Source of the DNA: Burkholderia sp. OK233
GTDB lineage: Bacteria; Pseudomonadota; Gammaproteobacteria; Burkholderiales; Burkholderiaceae
Direction of reading: 5' to 3'
NCBI RefSeq assembly: GCF_900230185.1
Contig: NZ_OCSR01000002.1
Span: forward strand, 4,030,001 to 4,094,000
DNA length: 64,000 nt
The first letter of the stretch is position 1. Each line of letters opens with the position of its first letter. Below, piece by piece: positions 8,926 to 16,851 of this stretch. The notes under the pieces were generated by a model. It saw only the letters and a program-made list of their open reading frames with translations, made no database searches and had not been told where the DNA came from. A program made the position numbers and the translations under genes.

Positions 8926-10402
8926 GGGTTGCCTGAGCGGCCGCCACAACCGGCGTCGCCGCACCATCACCCTGGCTATGCCACGTCCCACCCAGCGCCT
9001 TCAACAACAACACGCTCGATTCCAACTGCCGTGCCGCAATCTGATCCGCGGTGCGTTCGTTCGTCAGCGCGATCGTCTGCGCGGTCACTACGTCGAGATA
9101 ACTGACGGCACCCGCGTTGAAGCGGTTTGTAGTGAGCCGCAATGACAGCTCCGCGGCCGTGGTCGCGCGCTGCTGGCTGGCGGCTTCGTCAGCGAGCGAA
9201 TGCAAGGCGGACAGATTGTCTTCGACCTGCTGGAAGGCCACCAGCACCGATTGCCGGTAATCCGCCACCGCGCCGTCGTACTGCGCCGTCGCGCCATGCA
9301 GGCTGGCCGTGCGCTTGCCGCCATCGAACAACGTGCCGACCAGTTGCGGGCCGAGTGACCAGAACAAACTCGGCGCACTAAGCCACGGCGCGAAGAAGGT
9401 GCTCTCCAACCCAGCGCTCGCCGACAGTACCAGATCGGGGAAGAAGGCCGCGTGCGCCTCGCCGATCTGTGCATTCGCCGACGCCACGCGCCGTTCGGCG
9501 GCGGCAATGTCGGGACGCCGTTCGAGCAGTTGCGACGGCACGCCGACGGGAATCGCCGGCGGTGCCGCAGCCGAGCCGTTCGGCGGCAGCGTGAAGGTGG
9601 AGGCCGGCTCGCCGATCAGCGTGGCAATCGCGTGCTGCATCTGCGCACGCGTCACGTCGATGTCGGTGTCCTGCGTGCGCGTCGCTTCGAGCTGGGTGGT
9701 GGCCTGAGCGACCGCTGAGGCATCGATCGCGCCGTCTTTCAGTTGCTGCTGCAGCAGCTTCAAGGCGGCAGCGTAGGCGGTCACGCTGTCGTCGAGCAGC
9801 TTCTTTTGCGTGTCGAGCGAGCGCAGCGAGAAATAGTCGACGGCGAGATCGGCGCTCATCGACAGGCGCACGGCTTCGAGGTCTGCTTCGCTCGCCTCAG
9901 CATCGGCCTTCGCACCGGTCACGCTATCGCGCACGCGGCCGAACAGATCCGGCTCCCAGCTCGCCGACACGCCGGTCGAGTAATCCGGCACGGTTTTGCC
10001 CGCAAGCGCCCTGAATTCGACGTTCTGCGAAGTACGCGAGCGGTTCTGTGCGACGCCGGCTGTGATGGTCGGAAAAAAGCCGGCGCGCTGATAATCCACC
10101 ATCGAACGCGCTTGCTGAACCTGCGCGACCGCCTTGCGCACGGTCTGGTTCGAGACGTCGATGCGCGCTTCGAGTTGGTTGAGCACCGGATCGTTGAAGA
10201 GGGTCCACCAGGGGCCGCGCGGCGCCGCGTCGGCAGGCGCCGCCTGGGCCCAACCAGGCGCCGCGCCTGCGTACTGCGCGGGGATTTCGGCGGTGGGGCG
10301 CTGGTACGGTGGCAAAGTCGAACAGGCGCTCAGCAGCGCGCCGATCAGCGTGGCCACAATCGACCGGCGCAACAACGGCCGTGGAAGAGATAGGGGAGAC
10401 AT
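8906..10402 (-). CDS. RND efflux outer-membrane lipoprotein, NodT/OprM family
   Basis: 498 aa from the ATG at 10402, which has AAAGGA eight bases upstream; the ATG at 10411 touches that site and is less likely. Signal peptide with lipobox LLSACS, so it should be lipid-anchored in the outer membrane. Two outer-membrane-efflux repeats follow, with the typical RPDIAAAERRVASANAQIGEA block near residue 310. It is the TolC-like exit duct of the tripartite pump and the last gene of the operon, 27 bases after the adaptor. It ends inside the convergent kinase gene. Confidence 0.92.
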   Translation of the reverse strand: MSPLSLPRPLLRRSIVATLIGALLSACSTLPPYQRPTAEIPAQYAGAAPGWAQAAPADAAPRGPWWTLFNDPVLNQLEARIDVSNQTVRKAVAQVQQARSMVDYQRAGFFPTITAGVAQNRSRTSQNVEFRALAGKTVPDYSTGVSASWEPDLFGRVRDSVTGAKADAEASEADLEAVRLSMSADLAVDYFSLRSLDTQKKLLDDSVTAYAAALKLLQQQLKDGAIDASAVAQATTQLEATRTQDTDIDVTRAQMQHAIATLIGEPASTFTLPPNGSAAAPPAIPVGVPSQLLERRPDIAAAERRVASANAQIGEAHAAFFPDLVLSASAGLESTFFAPWLSAPSLFWSLGPQLVGTLFDGGKRTASLHGATAQYDGAVADYRQSVLVAFQQVEDNLSALHSLADEAASQQRATTAAELSLRLTTNRFNAGAVSYLDVVTAQTIALTNERTADQIAARQLESSVLLLKALGGTWHSQGDGAATPVVAAAQATPKPAGT

Positions 10403-10429
10403 TCGGCTCATCCTTTCGATGACTGGCGC

Positions 10430-11698
10430 TCAGCTATGCGTAGCCGGCGCGATCTGCACGAGCTGGCCGGTACTCAGCGAATCGCCGGGGTTATCGATCA
10501 CGCGGTCGGTGGCCGCGAGGCCCGTGGTGATTTCCACATGCGTGCCAAAGTCGCGGCCGATGTGCACCGTCTTGAGCGCCGCACGGCCATTGCCGTCGAC
10601 CACGGCGACCGTCACGCCGTCAGGGCGGAAGAGCAGGGCGCTGACTGGCAGGTCGAGCGCCGGTGTGGTCGACTGCAACTGCAGATGCACCTGCGCATAG
10701 GCGCCTGGCATCAACGCGCCATCCTTGTTATCGACGTCCACCTCGACGCGCAGCGTGCGGCTCGACGGATCGATCGAGCTGGTCGTACGCGCTACTTTTG
10801 CTGCGATGTGCCGTCCGGGATATTGCTGCGCGGTCAGATATACGCCGGTGTCGGGCGTCACGTAGGGTGCATCGTTCTGCGGCACGTCGACGAACACGCG
10901 CAGCACGCCGGTTTGCTGAATGTGAAACAGTTCGCCCGACATCCCTGCCGTGCCGGGCGTGCCACCCGCCGTCACGAGTGCGCCGACATCGACGTTGCGC
11001 GCGGTGATCGTGCCGTCGAACGGAGCGGTGATTTTCTCGTACGACACCAGTTCGGCCAGGTGCGCGACATTGGCCTGCGCCGACGCCAGCATCGCGCGGC
11101 GCGCTTCCATGTCGCTGACTTTCGTATCGGCGTCCTGTTGCGCGACCGACTGGGTTTTCAGCATCTCCTGCCAGCGCTGCGCGGTCGTCTTCGCGAAGTC
11201 GAAGTTGGCCTGGGCGGTGGCTTCGTCGGCACGGGCCTGGCGCAGTTGTGCGTCCAGATCGGGTGCGTCGATTGTGGCGAGCGTCTGTCCACTTTTCACC
11301 TGGGTGCCAATGTCGGTGTTCCAGTGCGCCAGATAGCCGCTCGTGCGCGCATAGATCGATGCTTCGGCGAACGGCGTCACCGCGCCGGGTAGCAGCAGCT
11401 CGTTGACGGCCGGCGCGGGGCGTGGCGTGACCACGGAAACGCTGAGCACGCTTTGCGCTTGCGTCTGTTGCGTCAGCGCGGCGCTTGCGTGCAGACGCGG
11501 CACGATACCGACGATCAGCAACGCCGCGGCGAGGCCAGCCAATGCGAACGACCACACGCGGCGGCCCGGCTTCGGGCTTGTGGTCATGTCGGCGGAACGG
11601 GCCGCTTCGTCGGCCTTGGCAGCCTCGGCGGAACGATCAGCCTCGACAGCCGGTTCAGACCTGTCGCCGAGGTCCGGCGGAAGTGATGGGTTGTTCAT
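10430..11698 (-). CDS. RND efflux periplasmic adaptor (membrane fusion protein)
   Basis: 422 aa. The start at 11698 (MNNPSLPPDLG) is preferred over the frame's earlier start at 11791. An acidic, Ala-rich cytoplasmic leader of about 55 residues precedes one membrane helix (about 57-77). Lipoyl/barrel-sandwich halves surround an alpha-helical hairpin (about 150-210), followed by beta-barrel and membrane-proximal domains. AcrA/HlyD family. It bridges the inner-membrane pump encoded 19 bases upstream and the outer-membrane factor downstream. Confidence 0.92.
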   Translation of the reverse strand: MNNPSLPPDLGDRSEPAVEADRSAEAAKADEAARSADMTTSPKPGRRVWSFALAGLAAALLIVGIVPRLHASAALTQQTQAQSVLSVSVVTPRPAPAVNELLLPGAVTPFAEASIYARTSGYLAHWNTDIGTQVKSGQTLATIDAPDLDAQLRQARADEATAQANFDFAKTTAQRWQEMLKTQSVAQQDADTKVSDMEARRAMLASAQANVAHLAELVSYEKITAPFDGTITARNVDVGALVTAGGTPGTAGMSGELFHIQQTGVLRVFVDVPQNDAPYVTPDTGVYLTAQQYPGRHIAAKVARTTSSIDPSSRTLRVEVDVDNKDGALMPGAYAQVHLQLQSTTPALDLPVSALLFRPDGVTVAVVDGNGRAALKTVHIGRDFGTHVEITTGLAATDRVIDNPGDSLSTGQLVQIAPATHS

Positions 11699-11717
11699 GA
11701 GCAAGTTCTCGTCGGAG

Positions 11718-14700
11718 TCAAAGTGTGCGGGTCGGAACGCGGGATTCTTGTGCGGCGGTGCGAGCCGCGCGGCGTTTGTCGAGCCACGCATGCATCATCC
11801 CGTAGACGACCGGAACGAACAGCAGCGTGGACACCGTGCCAAGCGCAAGGCCGCCGATCACCGCGCGGCCGAGCGGCGCGTTCTGTTCGCCACCGTCGCC
11901 GAGGCCGAGCGCCATCGGCAGCATGCCGATCAGCATGGCGAGCGCGGTCATCAGCACCGGACGGAAGCGGCTGAAGCCCGCCTCGAGCGCGGCCTGCAGC
12001 GGTGGTTTGCCGCCGTGGTGGAATTCACGCGCGGTGTTGATCACGAGAATGCTGTTGGCCGTTGCAATGCCGATACACAGAATGGTGCCGGTCAGCGCCG
12101 GCACGCTCACGGTCGTGCCTGTGCTGAACAACATCCACGCGATGCCCGCGAGCGAGCCCGGCAAACCGCTGATGGTGATGAACGGATCGATCCACGACTG
12201 AAAATTGACGACCATAAGCAGATAGACGAGGGCAATCGCGAACACGAGACCGCTTGCGAGGCCGCTGAACGAGTCGTGCATCGCCTGCACCTGGCCGCGC
12301 ACCACAATCGACGCGCCCGGCGGCAATTGCGGCCGGATCTGATCGACGAGGCGGTTCACGTCGGCCGCTACGCCGCCAAGGTCGCGCCCTTGCGCCGACG
12401 CGAAAATATCGAGCACCGGCTGCACGTTGTAGTGCGAGACGACGGCTTGCTGGGTGGCGCGTGTCAGCGTGCTCATCGCGCCGAGCAGGTTCTGCGGAGC
12501 GGGGCCGTTGCCGTTTGCCGCAGCGGAGGCCGTCGCCACGCCCGCACTTGCGCCACCGTTCTGTGCGACCGGAATATTGGCCAGCGCCTGCAGCGAGTTG
12601 ATGTCGTACTGCGGCATCATCGCCATTAGCGGATAGCTGACGCCGTTGCGCGGATCGAGCCAGAAATTCGGTGTGGTCTGGGAGCTGCCTGAGAGCGCGA
12701 TCAGCAGGTTCTGCGACACATCGCGTTGCAACAGGCCGGCCTGAATCGCCCGAGTACGGTCGACATTCACGTTGATCGCGGGTTCGTCGCCCGGTTGCTG
12801 GATGCGCGCATCGACGAGACCGCGCACGCCGCGCAGTTGTGCGAGCAAGCGGTTCGCCACGACGCGATTGGCGTCGAGCTTGTTGCCGACGATCTGGATA
12901 TCGATCGGCGCGGGCAGGCCGAAGTTGAGAATCTGGCTGACGATATCGGCGGGCAGGAAGGCAAAACTGACGCCGGGGAAATCTTTGGAGAGCGTCGTGC
13001 GCAGCGTCGCCACATAGGCGGCGGTGGGCTTGTGTCCGGCTGCGAGCGTGATCATCACGTCAGCGTCTTCCGGGCCAATCGGGTCGGAGGAATCGTAGGT
13101 CAGGTTGATGCCGCTCACCGGCACGCCGATGTTATCCAGCATGGCTGCGAGTTCCTGCTTCGGGATCACGCTGCGCACACGGGCTTCGACTTCATCGGTA
13201 ATGCGCGCGGTGTCTTCGATCCGTGTGCCGGTCGGCGCACGCAGATGCAAGCGGATTTCGCCGGTATCGACAGCGGGGAAGAAATCGCGGCCGGCAAACG
13301 GCACCAGGGCGAGCGAGCCGATACACAGCAGTAGAAAGATCGCGATGAAACGGCGCGGGCTCGCGATTGCCGAGCCGAGCACACCGCGATAGCGTTCGCG
13401 TAACATCTCGAAACGATGTTCGAAGGCAGCCTGAAAGCGGATCAGGCGTGCAATCGGGCCGTTTCCAGTGACTGGCGCGTTACTTCGCGCACGCATCAGA
13501 TACATCGCGAGGGTCGGCACCAGCGTACGCGAGAAGAAATACGACGCGATCATCGCGAACACCACGGCTTCGGCGAGCGGTACGAACAGGTAGCGTGCCA
13601 CGCCGGAGAGTAGAAACATCGGCACAAACACGATGCAGATGGACAGTGTCGAGACGAACGTCGGCACGGCGATTTCGCCCGAGCCGTTCAGAATTGCGTC
13701 GTGCAGCGGCTCGCCGTTCTCCAGATGGTGCGTGATGTTTTCGATCGCGACGGTGGCGTCGTCGACGAGAATACCCACCGCGAGCGCGAGCCCGCCAAGC
13801 GTCATGATGTTGATGGTCTGGCCGAGCGCGGACAGCGCGATCAGCGAGGTCAGCACCGCGAGCGGAATCGAGACCGCGATGATCAGCGTTGCGCGCCAGC
13901 TGCCGAGAAACAGCAGGATCATCAACGCGGTCAGAGCCGCTGCGATCACGGCCTCGCGCGCCACGCCCACTACCGCCGACTTCACGAACACCGATTGATC
14001 GGACAGCGCGGTGATATGCAGCGCGCTTGGCAAACCCGCCGCGATATGCGGCAACATCGCCTTGACCTGCTGGATGATGGTCAACGTGGACGTGCTGCCG
14101 GATTTTTCGATGGTGAGGAGCGCAGCGCGTTTGCCGTCGCTGCGCACGATGTTGGTTTGCGGGGCATAACCGTCGCGCACGTGGGCGACGTCGCGCACGT
14201 ACACCACACCGCCGGCCACCGTCTTGATCGGCAGGTCGTTCAGCGCGGCCACCGTGTCGGTGCTGCCGTTCATCTGCACGTTGTATTCCTTCGTGCCGAT
14301 TTTGGCGGTGCCACCCGGCAGAATCAGGTTCTGCGCATTGACTGCGTTGACCACGTCGAGCGGGGCGAGGCCTTTGGCCTGCAGCGCGCGCGGATCGATA
14401 TCGACCATGATCTGCCGCACCTTGCCGCCGAACGGCAGCGGCACCGACGCGCCTTGCACCGTCGCCAGTTGCGTGCGGATCTGGCTGTTGCCGAGGTCGT
14501 AGAGCTGCTGTTCGGACAGCGTGTCGCTGGAGAGTCCGAGTTGCAAGATCGGCACCGTCGACGCGTTATACGTGATGATGTTTGGCGGCAGCGTGCCGGG
14601 CGGCAGCACGCGCAGGATCGACGCGGAATTGGAGGCCGCCTCGGCGATTGCGCGATTGATGTCCGCGCCCGGGTGGAAAAAGATCTTCACCACCGAGACG

Positions 14701-14963
14701 CCGTTCAGCGATTGCGACTCGATATGCTCGATATCGTCGACGTCGGAGGTCAGCGCACGCTCGTAGTTCGACGTGATGCGGTTGGCCATGTCCTGGGCGG
14801 AAAAGCCGTTGAACGTCCAGACGATGCTGACCACCGGGATGTCGATGTTCGGAAAGATATCGGTCGGCGTACGCAGGATCGCGAGCGGGCCGACGATAAA
14901 AATCAACACCGCGAGGACCACGAATGTATATGGGCGGCGCAGCGCGAGCTTGACGATCCACAT
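11718..14963 (-). CDS. RND efflux pump inner-membrane permease (AcrB/MdtB-like)
   Basis: 1081 aa, full length. The start at 14963 (MWIVKLALRRPY) has CAGGAAACC upstream; the longer frame is not needed. Twelve membrane helices and two large periplasmic loops are expected. The TM4 proton-relay pair D401-D402 in GILVDDATVAIENI is the hydrophobe/amphiphile type rather than the heavy-metal CusA type, so the pump probably exports organic compounds although its regulators resemble metal sensors. A short Ala/Gly-rich insert lies near residues 805-825. First gene of a three-gene operon. Confidence 0.94.
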   Translation of the reverse strand: MWIVKLALRRPYTFVVLAVLIFIVGPLAILRTPTDIFPNIDIPVVSIVWTFNGFSAQDMANRITSNYERALTSDVDDIEHIESQSLNGVSVVKIFFHPGADINRAIAEAASNSASILRVLPPGTLPPNIITYNASTVPILQLGLSSDTLSEQQLYDLGNSQIRTQLATVQGASVPLPFGGKVRQIMVDIDPRALQAKGLAPLDVVNAVNAQNLILPGGTAKIGTKEYNVQMNGSTDTVAALNDLPIKTVAGGVVYVRDVAHVRDGYAPQTNIVRSDGKRAALLTIEKSGSTSTLTIIQQVKAMLPHIAAGLPSALHITALSDQSVFVKSAVVGVAREAVIAAALTALMILLFLGSWRATLIIAVSIPLAVLTSLIALSALGQTINIMTLGGLALAVGILVDDATVAIENITHHLENGEPLHDAILNGSGEIAVPTFVSTLSICIVFVPMFLLSGVARYLFVPLAEAVVFAMIASYFFSRTLVPTLAMYLMRARSNAPVTGNGPIARLIRFQAAFEHRFEMLRERYRGVLGSAIASPRRFIAIFLLLCIGSLALVPFAGRDFFPAVDTGEIRLHLRAPTGTRIEDTARITDEVEARVRSVIPKQELAAMLDNIGVPVSGINLTYDSSDPIGPEDADVMITLAAGHKPTAAYVATLRTTLSKDFPGVSFAFLPADIVSQILNFGLPAPIDIQIVGNKLDANRVVANRLLAQLRGVRGLVDARIQQPGDEPAINVNVDRTRAIQAGLLQRDVSQNLLIALSGSSQTTPNFWLDPRNGVSYPLMAMMPQYDINSLQALANIPVAQNGGASAGVATASAAANGNGPAPQNLLGAMSTLTRATQQAVVSHYNVQPVLDIFASAQGRDLGGVAADVNRLVDQIRPQLPPGASIVVRGQVQAMHDSFSGLASGLVFAIALVYLLMVVNFQSWIDPFITISGLPGSLAGIAWMLFSTGTTVSVPALTGTILCIGIATANSILVINTAREFHHGGKPPLQAALEAGFSRFRPVLMTALAMLIGMLPMALGLGDGGEQNAPLGRAVIGGLALGTVSTLLFVPVVYGMMHAWLDKRRAARTAAQESRVPTRTL

Positions 14964-15088
14964 GGCGGTTTCCTGAAAAGAGGCAGAGGGAGGCACGCGG
15001 GTTTTGAGGCGCCTGACGGCGCGGGACGCGGGCTTCTTCGTGAGTCAGGAGTGTGGGGGTTGGGCACTTACCCGTTGTGGTCGGGTAG

Positions 15089-15164
15089 ATTACCGTTCTG
15101 TTATCTGGGGTTTGGTTTTTTGGGTTTGCGTTTTAACCCGATGCGTAGATAACAAAACAGTAAT
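15089..15164. promoter_or_regulatory. Paired ATTAC-N6-GTAAT-like boxes in the RND/DUF4148 divergent promoter region
   Basis: Box 1 at 15089-15104 reads ATTACCGTTCTGTTAT and box 2 at 15149-15164 reads ATAACAAAACAGTAAT. They are inverted copies of one another over about 20 bases with two mismatches, and their centres are 60 bases apart, close to six helical turns. Each resembles the box upstream of the response regulator at 6573. They sit 126-201 bases upstream of the RND permease start and 90-165 bases before the DUF4148 gene. Proposed role: binding sites for the neighbouring response regulator. Confidence 0.55.
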
Positions 15165-15253
15165 CTGTGGGTCAGTGCTCCGACAGCTGAAATGACAAGA
15201 ATGGGAAGCGTGGTTCAAGCCACTCATTTCTTGCACTTCATCGGAGAGACATC

Positions 15254-15541
15254 GTGAAATTACTTACCGCTATTGCTGTTGCTGCTCTTAGTTTGCCGTT
15301 TGGGGCCACGGCCTTTGCTCAGTCCAATCCGTCGGGGTTGACCCGCGCTGAGGTCATTGCTCAGTTGCAGCAAGCTCAGGCTGAAGGGGTCGTGCCTACG
15401 TCTAATAATGACTATCCACCTACGGCTAAGGAGATTGCTCGGAATCGGGAGATTTATGCTATTCAGCATGGGATGGATGGTACTGGTGCTACCAAGACGG
15501 CAAATGTGCCAGCGGCTCAGGCTGAGGCGGCTTCTAATTGA
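15254..15541 (+). CDS. Small secreted DUF4148 protein
   Basis: 95 aa with a clear signal peptide ending ATAFAQ (about residue 23) and a mature part beginning SNPSGLTRAEVIAQLQQAQAEG, the DUF4148 signature. These small periplasmic proteins are abundant in Burkholderia and relatives and have no known function. CGGAGAGAC is the ribosome binding site. The gene is divergent from the RND operon and may share its control region. Codon use is less GC-biased than in neighbouring genes. Confidence 0.85.
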   Translation: MKLLTAIAVAALSLPFGATAFAQSNPSGLTRAEVIAQLQQAQAEGVVPTSNNDYPPTAKEIARNREIYAIQHGMDGTGATKTANVPAAQAEAASN

Positions 15542-15619
15542 TGCTCGGTCTGGACCCCCGCGGTGTTGGCCTTTCCTTGATCTGGCTTTGGTGCCTTTCC
15601 TTGAATTGTTGGTGGTCTA

Positions 15620-15995
15620 TTAGCGTTGCCCCTGTGCGGGGCGGCACCTACTTTTCTTTGCCGGCTGCAAAGAAAAGTAGGCAAAAGAAAGCAGCTCAAA
15701 CCGCTACTGCTAAGCGGGTCCCGTGGTCTGCCACGGGTAGTGGTGCATCTGGAATCTGGGTTCGTGCACCTGCATACGTTAGTGACAAGGGCGTCATTCT
15801 TCCGGCGGCGCTGCGCGCGCCGACGAGTACTTCATAAAACCGATCGCTGCGTTTTCGCGCTCGCTTTTGTCCAAACGCGGTGGTCCGTGTTGTGGCGCCC
15901 TTGTCTTGTCGGGCATCACGAATGCGCTCGCTGACGTGACTTGCCCGTGCGTAACCGAGGCGTTCTCTTCATCGTGCTCAGTCACGTCAGTCAAG
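15620..15995. repeat. Noncoding repeat-like element with a strong hairpin
   Basis: The 487 bases between the DUF4148 and ThuA-like genes have no convincing gene. They contain a perfect 15-bp hairpin (arms 15647-15661 and 15667-15681, 5-base loop), a 7-bp hairpin (15720-15726 with 15731-15737), and a 5-bp GC hairpin just before them. From memory, very similar blocks recur between genes in Paraburkholderia genomes; I could not verify this here. Boundaries are approximate. The first hairpin may also end transcription of the DUF4148 gene. Confidence 0.5.
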
Positions 15996-15996
15996 C

Positions 15997-16044
15997 TCTG
16001 TTCGTCAACTCAAACCCGCCTCTGTTCGTCAACTCAAACCCGCC
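15997..16044. repeat. 24-bp tandem duplication across the 3' end of the ThuA-like gene
   Basis: Two exact 24-base copies lie head to tail at 15997-16020 and 16021-16044. The second copy contains the last codons and the stop (16029-16031, minus strand) of the ThuA-like gene, so the other copy is a duplicate of that 3' end. Probably recent replication slippage. Confidence 0.85.
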
Positions 16045-16790
16045 GCCCAATCCACCGCTGCGTCGAACAGGCCGGTCCCCGCCGGCGACAAGTTGCCGAA
16101 GGTGTCGTTGTTCAGAAAGAACATCACGCGACGGGCCGGGGCCAGCGACTCGTAGTCCATCGTCGCGCCTTTCTCGTACGCAAAGATCGCCGCCTTTTCG
16201 GGCTGCCCATACAACGTCGCAATCGTCGTCGCGCCCAAGCCCGGTTTGCCCCAGCTCATCGCGGCCTGTTTGACATATACGTTCGTCACGCCTGCCGGCA
16301 AACCAGCTGCGATCGGGTGGGGTGCGTTGACCAGCCATAGGTATCGCTCTTTCTCCGCTTCGCCGAAATCGACGTCGTGACGCTTACCGGTCATCGCGAA
16401 GTCGTCGAGTAAATCGTTCTCCCACGTCAACAACGGCTTGGCCAGATAGCGCCAGCCACCCACCACCTGTTTCGATGAGACCGTCGATGAAATGACAACA
16501 AGATCCGCATCGCCGACCGCCTCAGGTGGTTGCGCCTGATCCAGCATGCGAACGCTATAGCCACGCGCTTCAAGGTGGGTCGCGATCTTCTGGTCGACAG
16601 CCAGGCTCGGCCCGTTAAGTTGCACGACCATCACGATTTTCTTTCCCGTGCGTGGCCCGCTCGTTGCCGCGCGCGCAGCAGGTGTCGTGAAAGCCAGCAG
16701 GGCGCCAAGGCCTGCCGCTGCGGTGAGAAATGTCCGGCGTTTACGTATGGGTGCTGAGCTCTGTTCAGCGCGGTGATTCTGAAGTTTCAT
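16029..16790 (-). CDS. Tat-exported ThuA-like/GATase1-fold protein
   Basis: 253 aa from the ATG at 16790, with AGGAA upstream. The N-terminus carries a twin-arginine signal (RKRRTFLTAAAGLGALL, then a cut after AARA), so it should be exported folded. The mature part (GKKIVMVVQLNG, DADLVVISST, LLTWENDLLDDF, VMFFLNNDTFGNL) resembles the ThuA-like class I amidotransferase fold, but I see no clear catalytic triad. It lies 61 bases downstream of a TonB receptor in the same direction and is probably in that operon. Function unknown; a periplasmic role linked to the imported ligand is an inference. Confidence 0.65.
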   Translation of the reverse strand: MKLQNHRAEQSSAPIRKRRTFLTAAAGLGALLAFTTPAARAATSGPRTGKKIVMVVQLNGPSLAVDQKIATHLEARGYSVRMLDQAQPPEAVGDADLVVISSTVSSKQVVGGWRYLAKPLLTWENDLLDDFAMTGKRHDVDFGEAEKERYLWLVNAPHPIAAGLPAGVTNVYVKQAAMSWGKPGLGATTIATLYGQPEKAAIFAYEKGATMDYESLAPARRVMFFLNNDTFGNLSPAGTGLFDAAVDWAAGLS

Positions 16791-16851
16791 GGTGATTCCT
16801 GTCCCGTGTTGATCAAGTGAATGCGTGTATCGCGTGCGATGTCGGCACGGC

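Noticed and set aside
11718..14963. RND permease as a CusA-type metal pump, suggested by the nearby CusRS-like genes
   Set aside because: TM4 has the Asp-Asp relay typical of drug-type RND pumps, and the adaptor lacks metal-binding Met clusters.
13701..15152. 483-aa plus-strand frame opposite the RND permease
   Set aside because: Arg/His/Asp-rich shadow of the permease gene, no family features.
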